Assembly (NCBI GenBank): GCA_025449435.1
Contig: JANWJO010000149.1
Location: 1 to 18,641, forward strand
From: Chloroflexota bacterium
GTDB taxonomy: Bacteria > Chloroflexota > UBA4733
Direction of reading: 5' to 3'
Length of the DNA: 18,641 nucleotides
Shown: one piece after another, positions 1 to 6,660 of the stretch
How the letters are laid out: the number at the start of each line of letters is the position of its first letter
Numbering within the stretch: the first letter of the stretch is position 1
Translations under genes and position numbers: made by a program
Notes under the pieces: generated by a model
Told to the model about the DNA's origin: nothing
Databases searched by the model: none
Seen by the model: the letters and a program-made list of their open reading frames with translations, nothing else

Positions 1-2
1 CC

Positions 3-902
3 GCCGGAACCACCGGCATTGACGACCTTGCTCACAAGTGCGGTGCCGACGCTGGATCGCTTGCGCGTGTGCTGCGCCACCTAGTGAGTAAGGGTGTTTT
101 CGCCGAGCCGGAGACCGGCCAATTCGCTCTCAACGCAGCCGCCGAGCAATTGCGGGACGGCCACCCTGCCAGTGTGCGCGCCGGCCTTGTCCTCGAGGGC
201 ATAGGCAATCGTATGGCGTATGCCTGGGGCACGCTCTTGCGCGCAGTACAAACTGGAAAACCCGCTTACGCCGAACAGTTCGGGCGTCCGTTCTGGGCAG
301 ACCTCGATGCTCACCCGGAAATCGCCGCGAGCTTCGATGCACTCATGGGCCCGGCCGGACACGGCATTCCCGATCCGGAGGTCCTGCTGACGGGTAGTTG
401 GGATGCCATACGAACGGTGGTCGATGTCGGCGGCGGCACCGGCTCACTCTTGGCGGAGGTCCTACGAGCACAGCCCGGCCTGCACGGCACGCTAGTTGAT
501 CTTCCCAGGACCGTCGCTCGCGCACATGCAACCTTCCGGGCTGGCGGTGTGGCCGATCGAGTGACGATTGCCGGCCAGAGTTTCTTCGATCCCCTGCCAG
601 CTGGAGCTGATCTGTATCTATTGAAGAATGTGCTTGCCGATTGGCCGGATGCCGAAGCAGTGCGGCTCTTGCAGCATTGTGCGGAAGCGGCACGGCCCAA
701 TGGCCGGGTGGTGATACTTGGCGGCGTGGTGCCCGACAGCGATGGCGCGCCCGCTCCCGAGCTATTGATGCTGGTGCTGGTTGGCGGCAAGCAACGCGGC
801 CTCGGCGAGTTCAGTGCTCTTGCGCAACGGGCTGGTCTGGTCGTGACTGCCGCCGGTCACCAGGGGAGCGGCCGGTATGTGGTTGAGTGCCATCCAGAGT
901 AA
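3..902 (+). CDS. SAM-dependent O-methyltransferase, COMT-like (5' end cut by window edge)
   Basis: The reading frame is open from the left edge, so the true start lies outside the window. About 299 residues are visible. The N-terminal part looks like the winged-helix dimerisation domain of plant-COMT/hydroxyneurosporene-type methyltransferases (GIDDLA, then SLARVLRHLVSKGVFAE). The C-terminal part is a Rossmann methyltransferase domain: VVDVGGGTGSLLAEVL is the SAM-binding glycine loop, LVDLP follows strand 2, and LKNVLADWPDAEAVRLL is the conserved segment after strand 4. Enzymes of this family move a methyl group from SAM to a hydroxyl of a small molecule. The substrate cannot be read from the sequence. 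Transcription runs toward rplI, but a 171-nt gap and an unrelated product argue against a shared function. Family assignment is firm; specific function is unknown. Confidence 0.85.
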   Translation, partial: AGTTGIDDLAHKCGADAGSLARVLRHLVSKGVFAEPETGQFALNAAAEQLRDGHPASVRAGLVLEGIGNRMAYAWGTLLRAVQTGKPAYAEQFGRPFWADLDAHPEIAASFDALMGPAGHGIPDPEVLLTGSWDAIRTVVDVGGGTGSLLAEVLRAQPGLHGTLVDLPRTVARAHATFRAGGVADRVTIAGQSFFDPLPAGADLYLLKNVLADWPDAEAVRLLQHCAEAARPNGRVVILGGVVPDSDGAPAPELLMLVLVGGKQRGLGEFSALAQRAGLVVTAAGHQGSGRYVVECHPE

Positions 903-1020
903 TCGTCTCCTTATTGGTCTCACTTGGTAGGGCCGGCCGGTTCGCAGGTCGCGGTATACTCGCGTTCCCACGGTCAATCGATACGGGAGAGTCGGTAGGG
1001 TTGACGTCGCCAATGACGGC

Positions 1021-1049
1021 CCACTGCTGGCCGAACGAGGGCGCAGTGG
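1021..1049 (+). promoter_or_regulatory. Inverted repeat upstream of rplI
   Basis: A perfect 7-bp inverted repeat, CCACTGC at 1021-1027 and GCAGTGG at 1043-1049, has a 15-nt loop and ends 24 nt before the rplI start. The right arm runs into TGGTAGGAT (1047-1055), which reads as an extended -10 without a recognisable -35. A second -10-like hexamer, TATACT, lies at 955-960. The repeat could be a leader hairpin or an operator for the rplI-dnaB operon. It could also be chance in GC-rich DNA. Confidence 0.25.
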
Positions 1050-1073
1050 TAGGATCCCAGGAAGGATCAGAAC

Positions 1074-1520
1074 ATGAAGTTGGTGCTGCTCCACGATGTG
1101 GTGAAGCTGGGTAAAGAAGGAGACGTCAAGGACGTAGCCGATGGCTATGCGCGCAACTTTTTACTGCCCAAAGGGCTGGCGGTGGAGGCATCGCTGGGGC
1201 AGTTGAAGCTGCTGGAACAGCGCAAGGAGTCGGAGCGCAAGCGCGAGGTTAAGAATCGCACTAGTCTGCAGTCGCTCGCCGACCAGCTCGCCAGCGCTAC
1301 CGTCACCTTCAAGGCTAAGGTTGGTGAGGGTGGTCGTTTGTACGGGTCGATCACCAGCAAAGATGTTGGCGACGCGCTGGAAGCACAGTCGAACATCGTG
1401 ATTGACCGGCGTCGCATCGAATTGGAAGACCCTCTGCGCACGTTGGGCACACACCAGGTCAAGGTGCGCGTCGCATCGGATTTGCACCCGGTAGTGTCGG
1501 TGGTCATCCAAGAGGAATAG
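1074..1520 (+). CDS. rplI: 50S ribosomal protein L9
   Basis: The 148-residue product has the normal L9 length and layout. The N-terminal globular rRNA-binding domain begins MKLVLLHDVVKLGKEGDVKD and carries the signature GYARNFLLPKGLA near residues 24-37. A long charged connecting helix follows at about 41-75, and then a C-terminal domain containing GRLYGSITSKDV. L9 binds 23S rRNA at the base of the L1 stalk and helps keep the reading frame. The ATG has an AGGAAGGA-type ribosome-binding site a few nucleotides upstream. dnaB starts only 10 nt after the stop codon, so the two are very probably co-transcribed, as in many bacteria. Confidence 0.97.
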   Translation: MKLVLLHDVVKLGKEGDVKDVADGYARNFLLPKGLAVEASLGQLKLLEQRKESERKREVKNRTSLQSLADQLASATVTFKAKVGEGGRLYGSITSKDVGDALEAQSNIVIDRRRIELEDPLRTLGTHQVKVRVASDLHPVVSVVIQEE

Positions 1521-1530
1521 CGGGGGCGCG

Positions 1531-2937
1531 GTGGACCGGCAGCCGGCTAGCACAACCGAACCTATCAACGGCTTAGCGCCGCGCCGCCGCAGTGCTCCGC
1601 AAGGGCTCGATCGCCAGCCGCCCCATAACATCGACGCCGAGCAATCCACACTGGGTAGCCTCGTCATTACGCCCGAGGTCTATGTCCAAATTGCCGAATT
1701 CCTCAAGCCTGATGACTTTTACCGCGAGGCCCACCGGGTTATTTATGCCGCCATTGGCGGCCTGAACGAGCGTCGCGAGCCGGCAGACCTAGTCACTCTC
1801 AGCGATGAGCTGCAGCGACAGGGGTCACTCGAGGCGGTGGGCGGGCTGGCCTACCTCACTACACTCGTTAACCTGGTGCCCACCGCCGCGCACATCGAGC
1901 ATTACGCGCGCATCGTGGAACGCGCTGCCACGCTCCGCCGCCTCATTGGCGCCGCCGGCCAGATCAACGGGCTCGCCTATGAAGAAGGCGAAGAGCTCGA
2001 AGTTATCCTTGACAAGGCGGAACAGACCCTCTTCGCTGTGACCCAACGGCGCGCTTCGGCGGACTTCGTACCGCTGCGCGCGTTGCTGCACGCTTATCTC
2101 GACCGCATCGATTACCTGCACGAACATAAAGGCCAGGTTGCGGGGGTCCCTACCGGCTTCGTCGATCTGGATCGGCTCACCGGCGGCCTGCAACCGTCGG
2201 ACCTCGTCATTGTGGGCGCTCGCCCCAGCATGGGCAAGACAGCGTTCGCCGTGTCGCTGGCACACGCGTCGGCTCTGCGCCACGGCACGGTGGTCGGCAT
2301 CTTTGCGTTGGAGATGTCTGCCGAGCAGCTCGTGCAACGCTTTGTTGCCATAGAGTCAGGAGTCGATCAGCAACGATTGCGGACCGGCTTCATTAATGAG
2401 CGAGAATGGGACAGGATCATCCAGGCTTCGGGAGCCCTGGCCGACGCGCCGATTTTTATCGACGACACCGCGGGTCTTTCGATCATGGAAGCGCGAGCCA
2501 AAGCGCGCCGTCTGGCCGCGATGCATCCGCTCGGATTGATCGTCGTGGACTACTTGCAGTTGATGCAAGGGCGGGCCGGTCGGGAAGGCAACCGTGTGCA
2601 GGAGATTTCGGACATTTCAAGATCGCTCAAGGGCTTGGCAAGAGAACTCAAGGTGCCAGTAGTGGCACTGGCGCAATTGTCTCGCGGCGTGGAAACCCGG
2701 CAGGACCACCGGCCTATGCTCTCGGACTTGCGCGAAAGCGGCTCGATTGAGCAAGATGCGGATATTGTCATGTTCATCTACCGCGATGAGGTGTACAACA
2801 CCAATACCGATCGCAAGGGAATCGCCGATATCCTCATCGCCAAGCATCGCAATGGGCCAACTGGCCACGTTAGCTTACGCTGGCTTGAGCAAACAGCGCG
2901 CTTTGTTGACCTCGAGTTGCACAGGAATGGCGCATGA
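1531..2937 (+). CDS. dnaB: Replicative DNA helicase DnaB
   Basis: The 468-residue product is the hexameric 5'-3' replicative helicase that unwinds DNA at the fork and recruits primase. After a Pro/Arg-rich leader, the N-terminal DnaB domain starts near residue 30 (PHNIDAEQSTLGSLVI). The RecA-like C-terminal domain has Walker A GARPSMGKT at 229-237, Walker B LIVVDYLQLM with Asp340, and the conserved LSRGVETRQDHRPMLSDLRE and SGSIEQDADIV segments. No intein is visible. The start is GTG 10 nt after rplI; the first ~28 residues are not part of the conserved fold, so the exact start is the only weak point. The TGA stop overlaps the ATG of the next gene (ATGA), indicating translational coupling to the DnaD-like protein. 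Confidence 0.97.
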   Translation: MDRQPASTTEPINGLAPRRRSAPQGLDRQPPHNIDAEQSTLGSLVITPEVYVQIAEFLKPDDFYREAHRVIYAAIGGLNERREPADLVTLSDELQRQGSLEAVGGLAYLTTLVNLVPTAAHIEHYARIVERAATLRRLIGAAGQINGLAYEEGEELEVILDKAEQTLFAVTQRRASADFVPLRALLHAYLDRIDYLHEHKGQVAGVPTGFVDLDRLTGGLQPSDLVIVGARPSMGKTAFAVSLAHASALRHGTVVGIFALEMSAEQLVQRFVAIESGVDQQRLRTGFINEREWDRIIQASGALADAPIFIDDTAGLSIMEARAKARRLAAMHPLGLIVVDYLQLMQGRAGREGNRVQEISDISRSLKGLARELKVPVVALAQLSRGVETRQDHRPMLSDLRESGSIEQDADIVMFIYRDEVYNTNTDRKGIADILIAKHRNGPTGHVSLRWLEQTARFVDLELHRNGA

Positions 2938-3695
2938 CGGCCGAGGAAGCGCCTATCGGCTTTCCGGGGTTCGCTGGCAAACAAACCCGCCTGGTGGCCG
3001 TGCCGGATGAGTTTTTTTTGCGGTTGTTGCCCCGGCTGGATAGTCTGGGTGAGCTCAAGTTGTTGCTGCACGTGTTCTGGGTGCTCACCAACCGCCAAGT
3101 CGATCAACGCTACGTCACCGAAGATGAATTGTTTGCCGATCCGGCGCTGCTGCGCAGTTTGCGCGCAGGCCAATCCCGGCCAGCTGTGGAAGTATTGCGA
3201 CTCGCTATTGACCAGGCCGTCGATCGCAACGTGTTGTTGCGGCTGACGTTGCGCGGCGAGGGCACGACCATCGTGCGCGTGTTTCTCAACTCACCTGCTG
3301 GCCGCCAAGCCTTCGCCAGCGTGCGCGTGGCAGAACCGCCGGCTGGTGACGGACTGGCGCACATTGCAGCGCCTGCGCCAACGCCGATGGCGCCGGTGGC
3401 TGCACTGGACGCTCCGACCATCTTTGCGCTGTACGAGCAAAACATTGCGCTACTCACGCCGTTGGTGGCCGACTCGATGCGGGCGGCGGCGAGCCACTAC
3501 CCTGAGGAGTGGATTCGCGACGCCATTCGTGAAGCGGCCGAGCGCAACCGCCGTTCCTGGCGGTACGTCCAGCACATCCTCGAAGCCTGGGAAGCAGAAG
3601 GGAGGAGTGATGCAGCGCCTGAGCGAGGTCCTTGGACGCCTACCGCCGCCAGCCGTTTTGCACGCGGTCAGTACGGCCGGCTCGTCCAGTCCTGA
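2934..3695 (+). CDS. DnaD-domain protein, putative primosome component
   Basis: The 253-residue protein has two recognisable parts. The N-terminal region (about 10-125) looks like a helical winged-helix domain (FFLRLLPRLDSLGELKLLLH). A Pro/Ala-rich linker (about 130-160) follows. The C-terminal DnaD/DnaB_2 domain begins near residue 163 and contains YEQNIALLTP, YPEEWIRDAI and the signature NRRSWRYVQHILEAW. DnaD-type proteins act in helicase loading and origin remodelling in Bacillota and related phages. The start overlaps the dnaB stop (ATGA). The C-terminal tail RFARGQYGRLVQS looks like the usual end of such proteins, so the 86-nt overlap with the next gene appears to be coding in both frames. 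The role in helicase loading is inferred from domain and neighbours. Confidence 0.85.
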   Translation: MTAEEAPIGFPGFAGKQTRLVAVPDEFFLRLLPRLDSLGELKLLLHVFWVLTNRQVDQRYVTEDELFADPALLRSLRAGQSRPAVEVLRLAIDQAVDRNVLLRLTLRGEGTTIVRVFLNSPAGRQAFASVRVAEPPAGDGLAHIAAPAPTPMAPVAALDAPTIFALYEQNIALLTPLVADSMRAAASHYPEEWIRDAIREAAERNRRSWRYVQHILEAWEAEGRSDAAPERGPWTPTAASRFARGQYGRLVQS

Positions 3696-4488
3696 GGCTC
3701 AGCCAGCGCCCGTGTGCCCGCTGTGTGGCGGGGCCGGCTGGTTGCGTCAAGACGTGCCGATTGGCGACCCGCGCTTCGGCTCACCGGTGGAATGTACGTG
3801 CCAAGCCGAACGGCGCCAGCGGGAGACGCAGGAACGGCTGTTTCGCATCAGCCGCCTTGGCGACCAACTGCGGGCGATGACCTTCGATTCGTTCCTGACC
3901 GAAGGGATCCCCTACGACGCTGGCGTCGTCAACACGACGTCGTTTCGTAGTGACATTTTCCGTAACCTGAAGCGGTCGCTCAGCATCGCTCGCGCCTTCG
4001 CCGATGAGCCCCAGTCGTGGCTGGTGTTGATGGGCGAATATGGCTGTGGCAAGACGCATCTGGCGGTCGCTATTGCCAACCACCGCATCGCCCAGGGGCA
4101 CTCGGTACTCTTTCAGGTGGTACCCGATCTGCTGGATCACTTGCGCGCCACCTTTTCTCCCCAGGCCACGGTCACCTACGACACGCTGTTCGAGGAAGTG
4201 CGTTCAGCGCCACTGCTCATCCTGGACGACCTGGGCGCACAGAGTAATTCCCCATGGGCCGAGGAGAAACTGTTCCAAATCATTAATCATCGCTACAACC
4301 CCCGGCTGCCCACGGTCGTGACCACCAACGTCGCCCCGGAGCGATTGCCTCCACGTCTGGTGTCGCGCATGACGGACATGGGTAGCACGCTGTGGGAAGT
4401 CAAAGCCCCCGACTTCCGGGGAGGTCTGTCCCCTGCTGCTCCCGCAGCGCCGCGTAATGCCAACCGGCAGCGACCCGCTGGGAAATAA
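3610..4488 (+). CDS. DnaC/DnaI/IstB-like AAA+ ATPase, putative helicase loader
   Basis: The 292-residue product has an N-terminal zinc-binding motif (Cys36-x2-Cys39 and Cys62-x-Cys64) followed by an AAA+ domain with Walker A GEYGCGKT at 142-149 and Walker B LLILDDLG at 202-209. Sensor-1 is probably TTN in VVTTNVAPERLP. This layout matches the DnaI/DnaC helicase loaders, which place DnaB on single-stranded DNA. The frame stays open upstream to about 3346, but that part is a shadow of the DnaD-like gene. The ATG at 3610 is chosen because AAGGGAGGAG lies just before it. Position after dnaB and a DnaD-like gene supports a loader role over an IstB transposition helper, and no transposase is nearby. 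Confidence 0.88.
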   Translation: MQRLSEVLGRLPPPAVLHAVSTAGSSSPEAQPAPVCPLCGGAGWLRQDVPIGDPRFGSPVECTCQAERRQRETQERLFRISRLGDQLRAMTFDSFLTEGIPYDAGVVNTTSFRSDIFRNLKRSLSIARAFADEPQSWLVLMGEYGCGKTHLAVAIANHRIAQGHSVLFQVVPDLLDHLRATFSPQATVTYDTLFEEVRSAPLLILDDLGAQSNSPWAEEKLFQIINHRYNPRLPTVVTTNVAPERLPPRLVSRMTDMGSTLWEVKAPDFRGGLSPAAPAAPRNANRQRPAGK

Positions 4489-4532
4489 CGTACGCGTCAC
4501 GCTGGGACAATCGGGCAGGGACGCACAGAACT

Positions 4533-4541
4533 TGCTACAAT
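4533..4541 (+). promoter_or_regulatory. Extended -10 promoter element before the DUF4178/pspA operon
   Basis: TGCTACAAT matches the extended -10 pattern (TGn followed by TAnnnT, hexamer 4536-4541). No good -35 hexamer is seen at 16-18 nt upstream. The predicted transcription start near 4548 would give a leader of about 80 nt containing the hairpin at 4582-4604. Confidence 0.45.
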
Positions 4542-4581
4542 GGCCCCGAATCAGCGTGCGGTGTCCGGAGTGCGCATGCGC

Positions 4582-4604
4582 CGTTGCACGCTGAAGGTGC
4601 AACG
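4582..4604 (+). promoter_or_regulatory. Perfect 8-bp inverted repeat in the DUF4178/pspA leader
   Basis: CGTTGCAC (4582-4589) and GTGCAACG (4597-4604) are exact reverse complements separated by a 7-nt loop. The palindrome GCGCATGCGC lies immediately upstream (4572-4581). The repeat sits between the extended -10 and the ATG at 4631. There is no T-run after it, so it is not a classical terminator. An operator or an RNA hairpin controlling the operon are both possible. Confidence 0.5.
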
Positions 4605-4630
4605 TCCTCGTTGAGGTTGGAGCCCACGCG

Positions 4631-5173
4631 ATGCTCGGACACCTTTTCGGTCATCACCAAAAGCCCATTGCCCATCGCACCCCGCAAACATTGCAAGTTG
4701 GTGATGCCTTGTCGTACCTCACCGAGGACTTCACGGTCGAGCAGCGTCAAGAACTCCACGGCGACGGCGGGGATATCTGGTGGACCTATGTGATTCAAGG
4801 TGCGGACCAGCGCCTCTGGTTGGACGTGGATGAGGATGAAGGGTTGACGCTCACCATCTACACGCCCACCTCGATCAGTGTGCCCATGCCCATCGCCAGC
4901 CAGGTGACGCTCAATGGTGTGCAATATCGGGTCAACGAACACGGGTTCGCCAACGCCATCATCACGAAGCACAGCGGGCAGATTGGCGAGCGCATCGAGT
5001 ATTGGTACCTCAATAGCAGCGCAGGCGATGAAGCGGTGGTACGTCGGTTAGGTGACAACGAAGTGACGTCTGATCCTACCCAGCAGACCGGCACCATCGA
5101 GGTTGGCATCGGGAAGGAGATCAAGCAGTACGAAATAAACATCTATCAGGCTGAACAGACGTCGCAGCCTTAA
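4631..5173 (+). CDS. DUF4178-like protein, first gene of a PspA/DUF350/SpeE cluster
   Basis: The 180-residue soluble protein has no signal peptide or membrane segment. It appears mostly beta-strand, with features expected of a DUF4178 domain: LQVGDALSYLTEDFTVEQ near residues 20-40, a WWTYVIQG strand, RLWLDVDEDEGLTLTIY, and YWYLNSSAGDEAVVRRLGDNEV followed by a strand ending YEINIYQAE. DUF4178 has no established biochemical role. It is known from genomic neighbourhoods with PspA, DUF350 and polyamine genes, as here. The start ATG is preceded by GAGGTTGGAG. The downstream gap to pspA is 93 nt. Assignment is by motif reading and context, so the domain name is probable and the function unknown. 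Confidence 0.7.
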   Translation: MLGHLFGHHQKPIAHRTPQTLQVGDALSYLTEDFTVEQRQELHGDGGDIWWTYVIQGADQRLWLDVDEDEGLTLTIYTPTSISVPMPIASQVTLNGVQYRVNEHGFANAIITKHSGQIGERIEYWYLNSSAGDEAVVRRLGDNEVTSDPTQQTGTIEVGIGKEIKQYEINIYQAEQTSQP

Positions 5174-5266
5174 CGGTAGGCTTGTACAGGGAGAAACATC
5201 GACCGCGGGCGGCGTGCATCGGTCACGTCCGGCGCTTGGTCGGCACGTTTAAGGAGCAGTGACGAT

Positions 5267-6013
5267 ATGCCCGGGATTCTTGACCGTGTCAGCATGCTGG
5301 TTCGCGCCAACCTTAACGACATGATCGACCGAGCGGAAGACCCCGAGAAGGTCATCAAGCAGACTATTATCGACATGAACAACCAGCTCATCCAGGTCAA
5401 AACGCAGGTGGCCGCCAGTATTGCCGATGAGCAGAAGCTCTACCAACGCGCACAAGAGAATCAAGCACTGGCGAACGACTGGCACCGCAAAGCCGAGCTT
5501 GCCGTGTCGAAGAACGCTGACGACCTGGCGCGCGAAGCGTTGCAACGCTTCAACTCGTATCAGCAAATCGCTGATGGCTTCCAGAAGCAATACACCGACC
5601 AAAAGGGGCAAGTTGAGGCGCTCAAGAGTGCCCTCAATCAACTCCAAGCCAAGATCGAAGAGGCCCAACGCAAGAAGGACCTTCTGATTGCCAGGGCCCA
5701 CACCGCCAAGGCGACGCAGCAGATTCACGAGACGCTCGCAGGGGTCAACGCTTCAGGGTCCAACGCGCTCGCGAGTTTCCAACGCATGGAAGAGAAAGTG
5801 TCAGATCAAGAAGCGCGCGCGAAAGCCGCCATCGAACTCGATCACGACGCCACCGATGACCGATTTGCCGCGCTGGAGCACGACGACGCTGTGGACACCC
5901 AACTCGCTGCGCTCAAGGCCAAGCTGGGCAAGGGGCCAGAACTCCCGGCGGCAGCGACCGAGCCGAGCAGCCCGGCGTTGCCCCCGAGCGATAGCTCCAG
6001 CAGCGCGCGCTAA
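5267..6013 (+). CDS. pspA: PspA/IM30 (Vipp1) family membrane-stress protein
   Basis: The 248-residue protein starts with the typical amphipathic region MPGILDRVSMLVRANLNDMI, followed by the family signature AEDPEKVIKQTIIDMN at about 23-38. A long alpha-helical hairpin/coiled coil extends to about residue 185 (QVAASIADEQ, then ALKSALNQLQAKIEEAQRKK). A low-complexity tail rich in Pro, Ser and Ala (about 225-248) is presumably disordered. Family members form ESCRT-III-like rods or rings on the inner face of the cytoplasmic membrane and limit ion leakage under envelope stress. The ATG has AAGGAG 11 nt upstream. No pspF, pspB or pspC is nearby, so regulation must differ from the enterobacterial Psp response. 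Confidence 0.93.
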   Translation: MPGILDRVSMLVRANLNDMIDRAEDPEKVIKQTIIDMNNQLIQVKTQVAASIADEQKLYQRAQENQALANDWHRKAELAVSKNADDLAREALQRFNSYQQIADGFQKQYTDQKGQVEALKSALNQLQAKIEEAQRKKDLLIARAHTAKATQQIHETLAGVNASGSNALASFQRMEEKVSDQEARAKAAIELDHDATDDRFAALEHDDAVDTQLAALKAKLGKGPELPAAATEPSSPALPPSDSSSSAR

Positions 6014-6073
6014 GCCAGCGCCGCAAGCCGGCCCACCCGGCACGAGAGACAGGCGATAGGTAGGCAATACTCC

Positions 6074-6328
6074 GTGTACCGAAGCGTCGCACCAATTTTG
6101 GCGATCGTGGTCGTGGGGTGTTGCCTGCTAGCAATCATCTCCATGTCGTTCGGCGGTCGTGGTGGCTTCGGTGGTCCCGTCATTTATGGGTCGTCGTATG
6201 GTTCGTCTTGGAATCATGGCGGCATTTACTCGACTGGCTCAGGGAGTAGCCTCTCGGGAGGTTCGAGCAGGAGCCCCTCGTCGAGTTTTCGTGGCGGCGG
6301 AATTAGCGGTGGACACGGAGGGAAGTAA
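6074..6328 (+). CDS. Small single-pass membrane protein with Gly/Ser-rich tail
   Basis: The 84-residue protein has one N-terminal hydrophobic helix (about residues 5-24, IVVVGCCLLAII with two adjacent Cys) and then a tail made almost entirely of Gly, Ser, Tyr and Arg, ending GGGISGGHGGK. The start is GTG at 6074; the next in-frame Met is inside the membrane segment. The stop is 2 nt before the DUF350 start, so coupling is likely. Comparable clusters carry a small membrane protein (DUF4247 type) at this position, but I cannot show that this one belongs to that family. The Gly-rich tail could be a flexible extracytoplasmic segment, a partner-binding tail or a modification target. The double Cys resembles a lipobox only loosely. 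Confidence 0.72.
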   Translation: MYRSVAPILAIVVVGCCLLAIISMSFGGRGGFGGPVIYGSSYGSSWNHGGIYSTGSGSSLSGGSSRSPSSSFRGGGISGGHGGK

Positions 6329-6330
6329 CT

Positions 6331-6573
6331 ATGGCAGCTGCGTTGACCCACTTCGTCTCGAACGTTGCCTCGGTCGTCGTCTGGGCGCTGATCGGCGTCA
6401 TCCTGTTGCTGCTGGCCGACCACATTATCGACAGGGTCGACCCTATCCACTTTGATGAGGAGATCAGAAAGGGCAACGTCGCGGCAGCGATTGTCATGGC
6501 TGCGCTCATCATTGGTGTCGCTATCGTCATTTATGGCGCTATGTTGCCGGTGCCGGCCAATCCGACGGCCTAG
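6331..6573 (+). CDS. DUF350 (YjfL-like) membrane protein
   Basis: The 80-residue protein has two membrane helices (about 10-30 and 50-72) joined by the segment FDEEIRKGNVAAAIVMAALI. The E-I-x-x-G-N-x-A-A-A pattern is the hallmark of DUF350. This is a single DUF350 unit, whereas E. coli YjfL has two. The function is not known; the family recurs in operons with PspA and polyamine-related enzymes. The start ATG follows GGAGGG, which lies at the very end of the preceding gene. The next gene (SpeE-like) starts 87 nt downstream, or 21 nt if the GTG at 6595 is used. Confidence 0.85.
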   Translation: MAAALTHFVSNVASVVVWALIGVILLLLADHIIDRVDPIHFDEEIRKGNVAAAIVMAALIIGVAIVIYGAMLPVPANPTA

Positions 6574-6660
6574 TCCCACCGCCCAGCGGCCGGCGTGTCT
6601 AGCCCCCAAGATGCGGGACGGCCACTTGCACCCTGCGGTTCAGAACCGAAGGCGCCAGCT

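Noticed and set aside
311..790. Long minus-strand frame within the methyltransferase gene
   Set aside because: It is a typical antisense shadow of GC-rich coding DNA, with low-complexity Ser/Pro/Arg composition and no start signal.
887..1114. 75-residue frame spanning the gap before rplI
   Set aside because: It overlaps both flanking genes, has no recognisable features and no ribosome-binding site.
3346..3609. Upstream extension of the DnaC-like reading frame
   Set aside because: It overlaps the conserved DnaD domain in another frame, is Arg/Trp-rich like a shadow translation, and a strong ribosome-binding site supports the ATG at 3610.
3610..4488. IstB, the helper ATPase of an IS21-type element
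   Set aside because: No IstA transposase or terminal repeats are present, and the gene lies in a replication cluster with an N-terminal zinc motif typical of helicase loaders.
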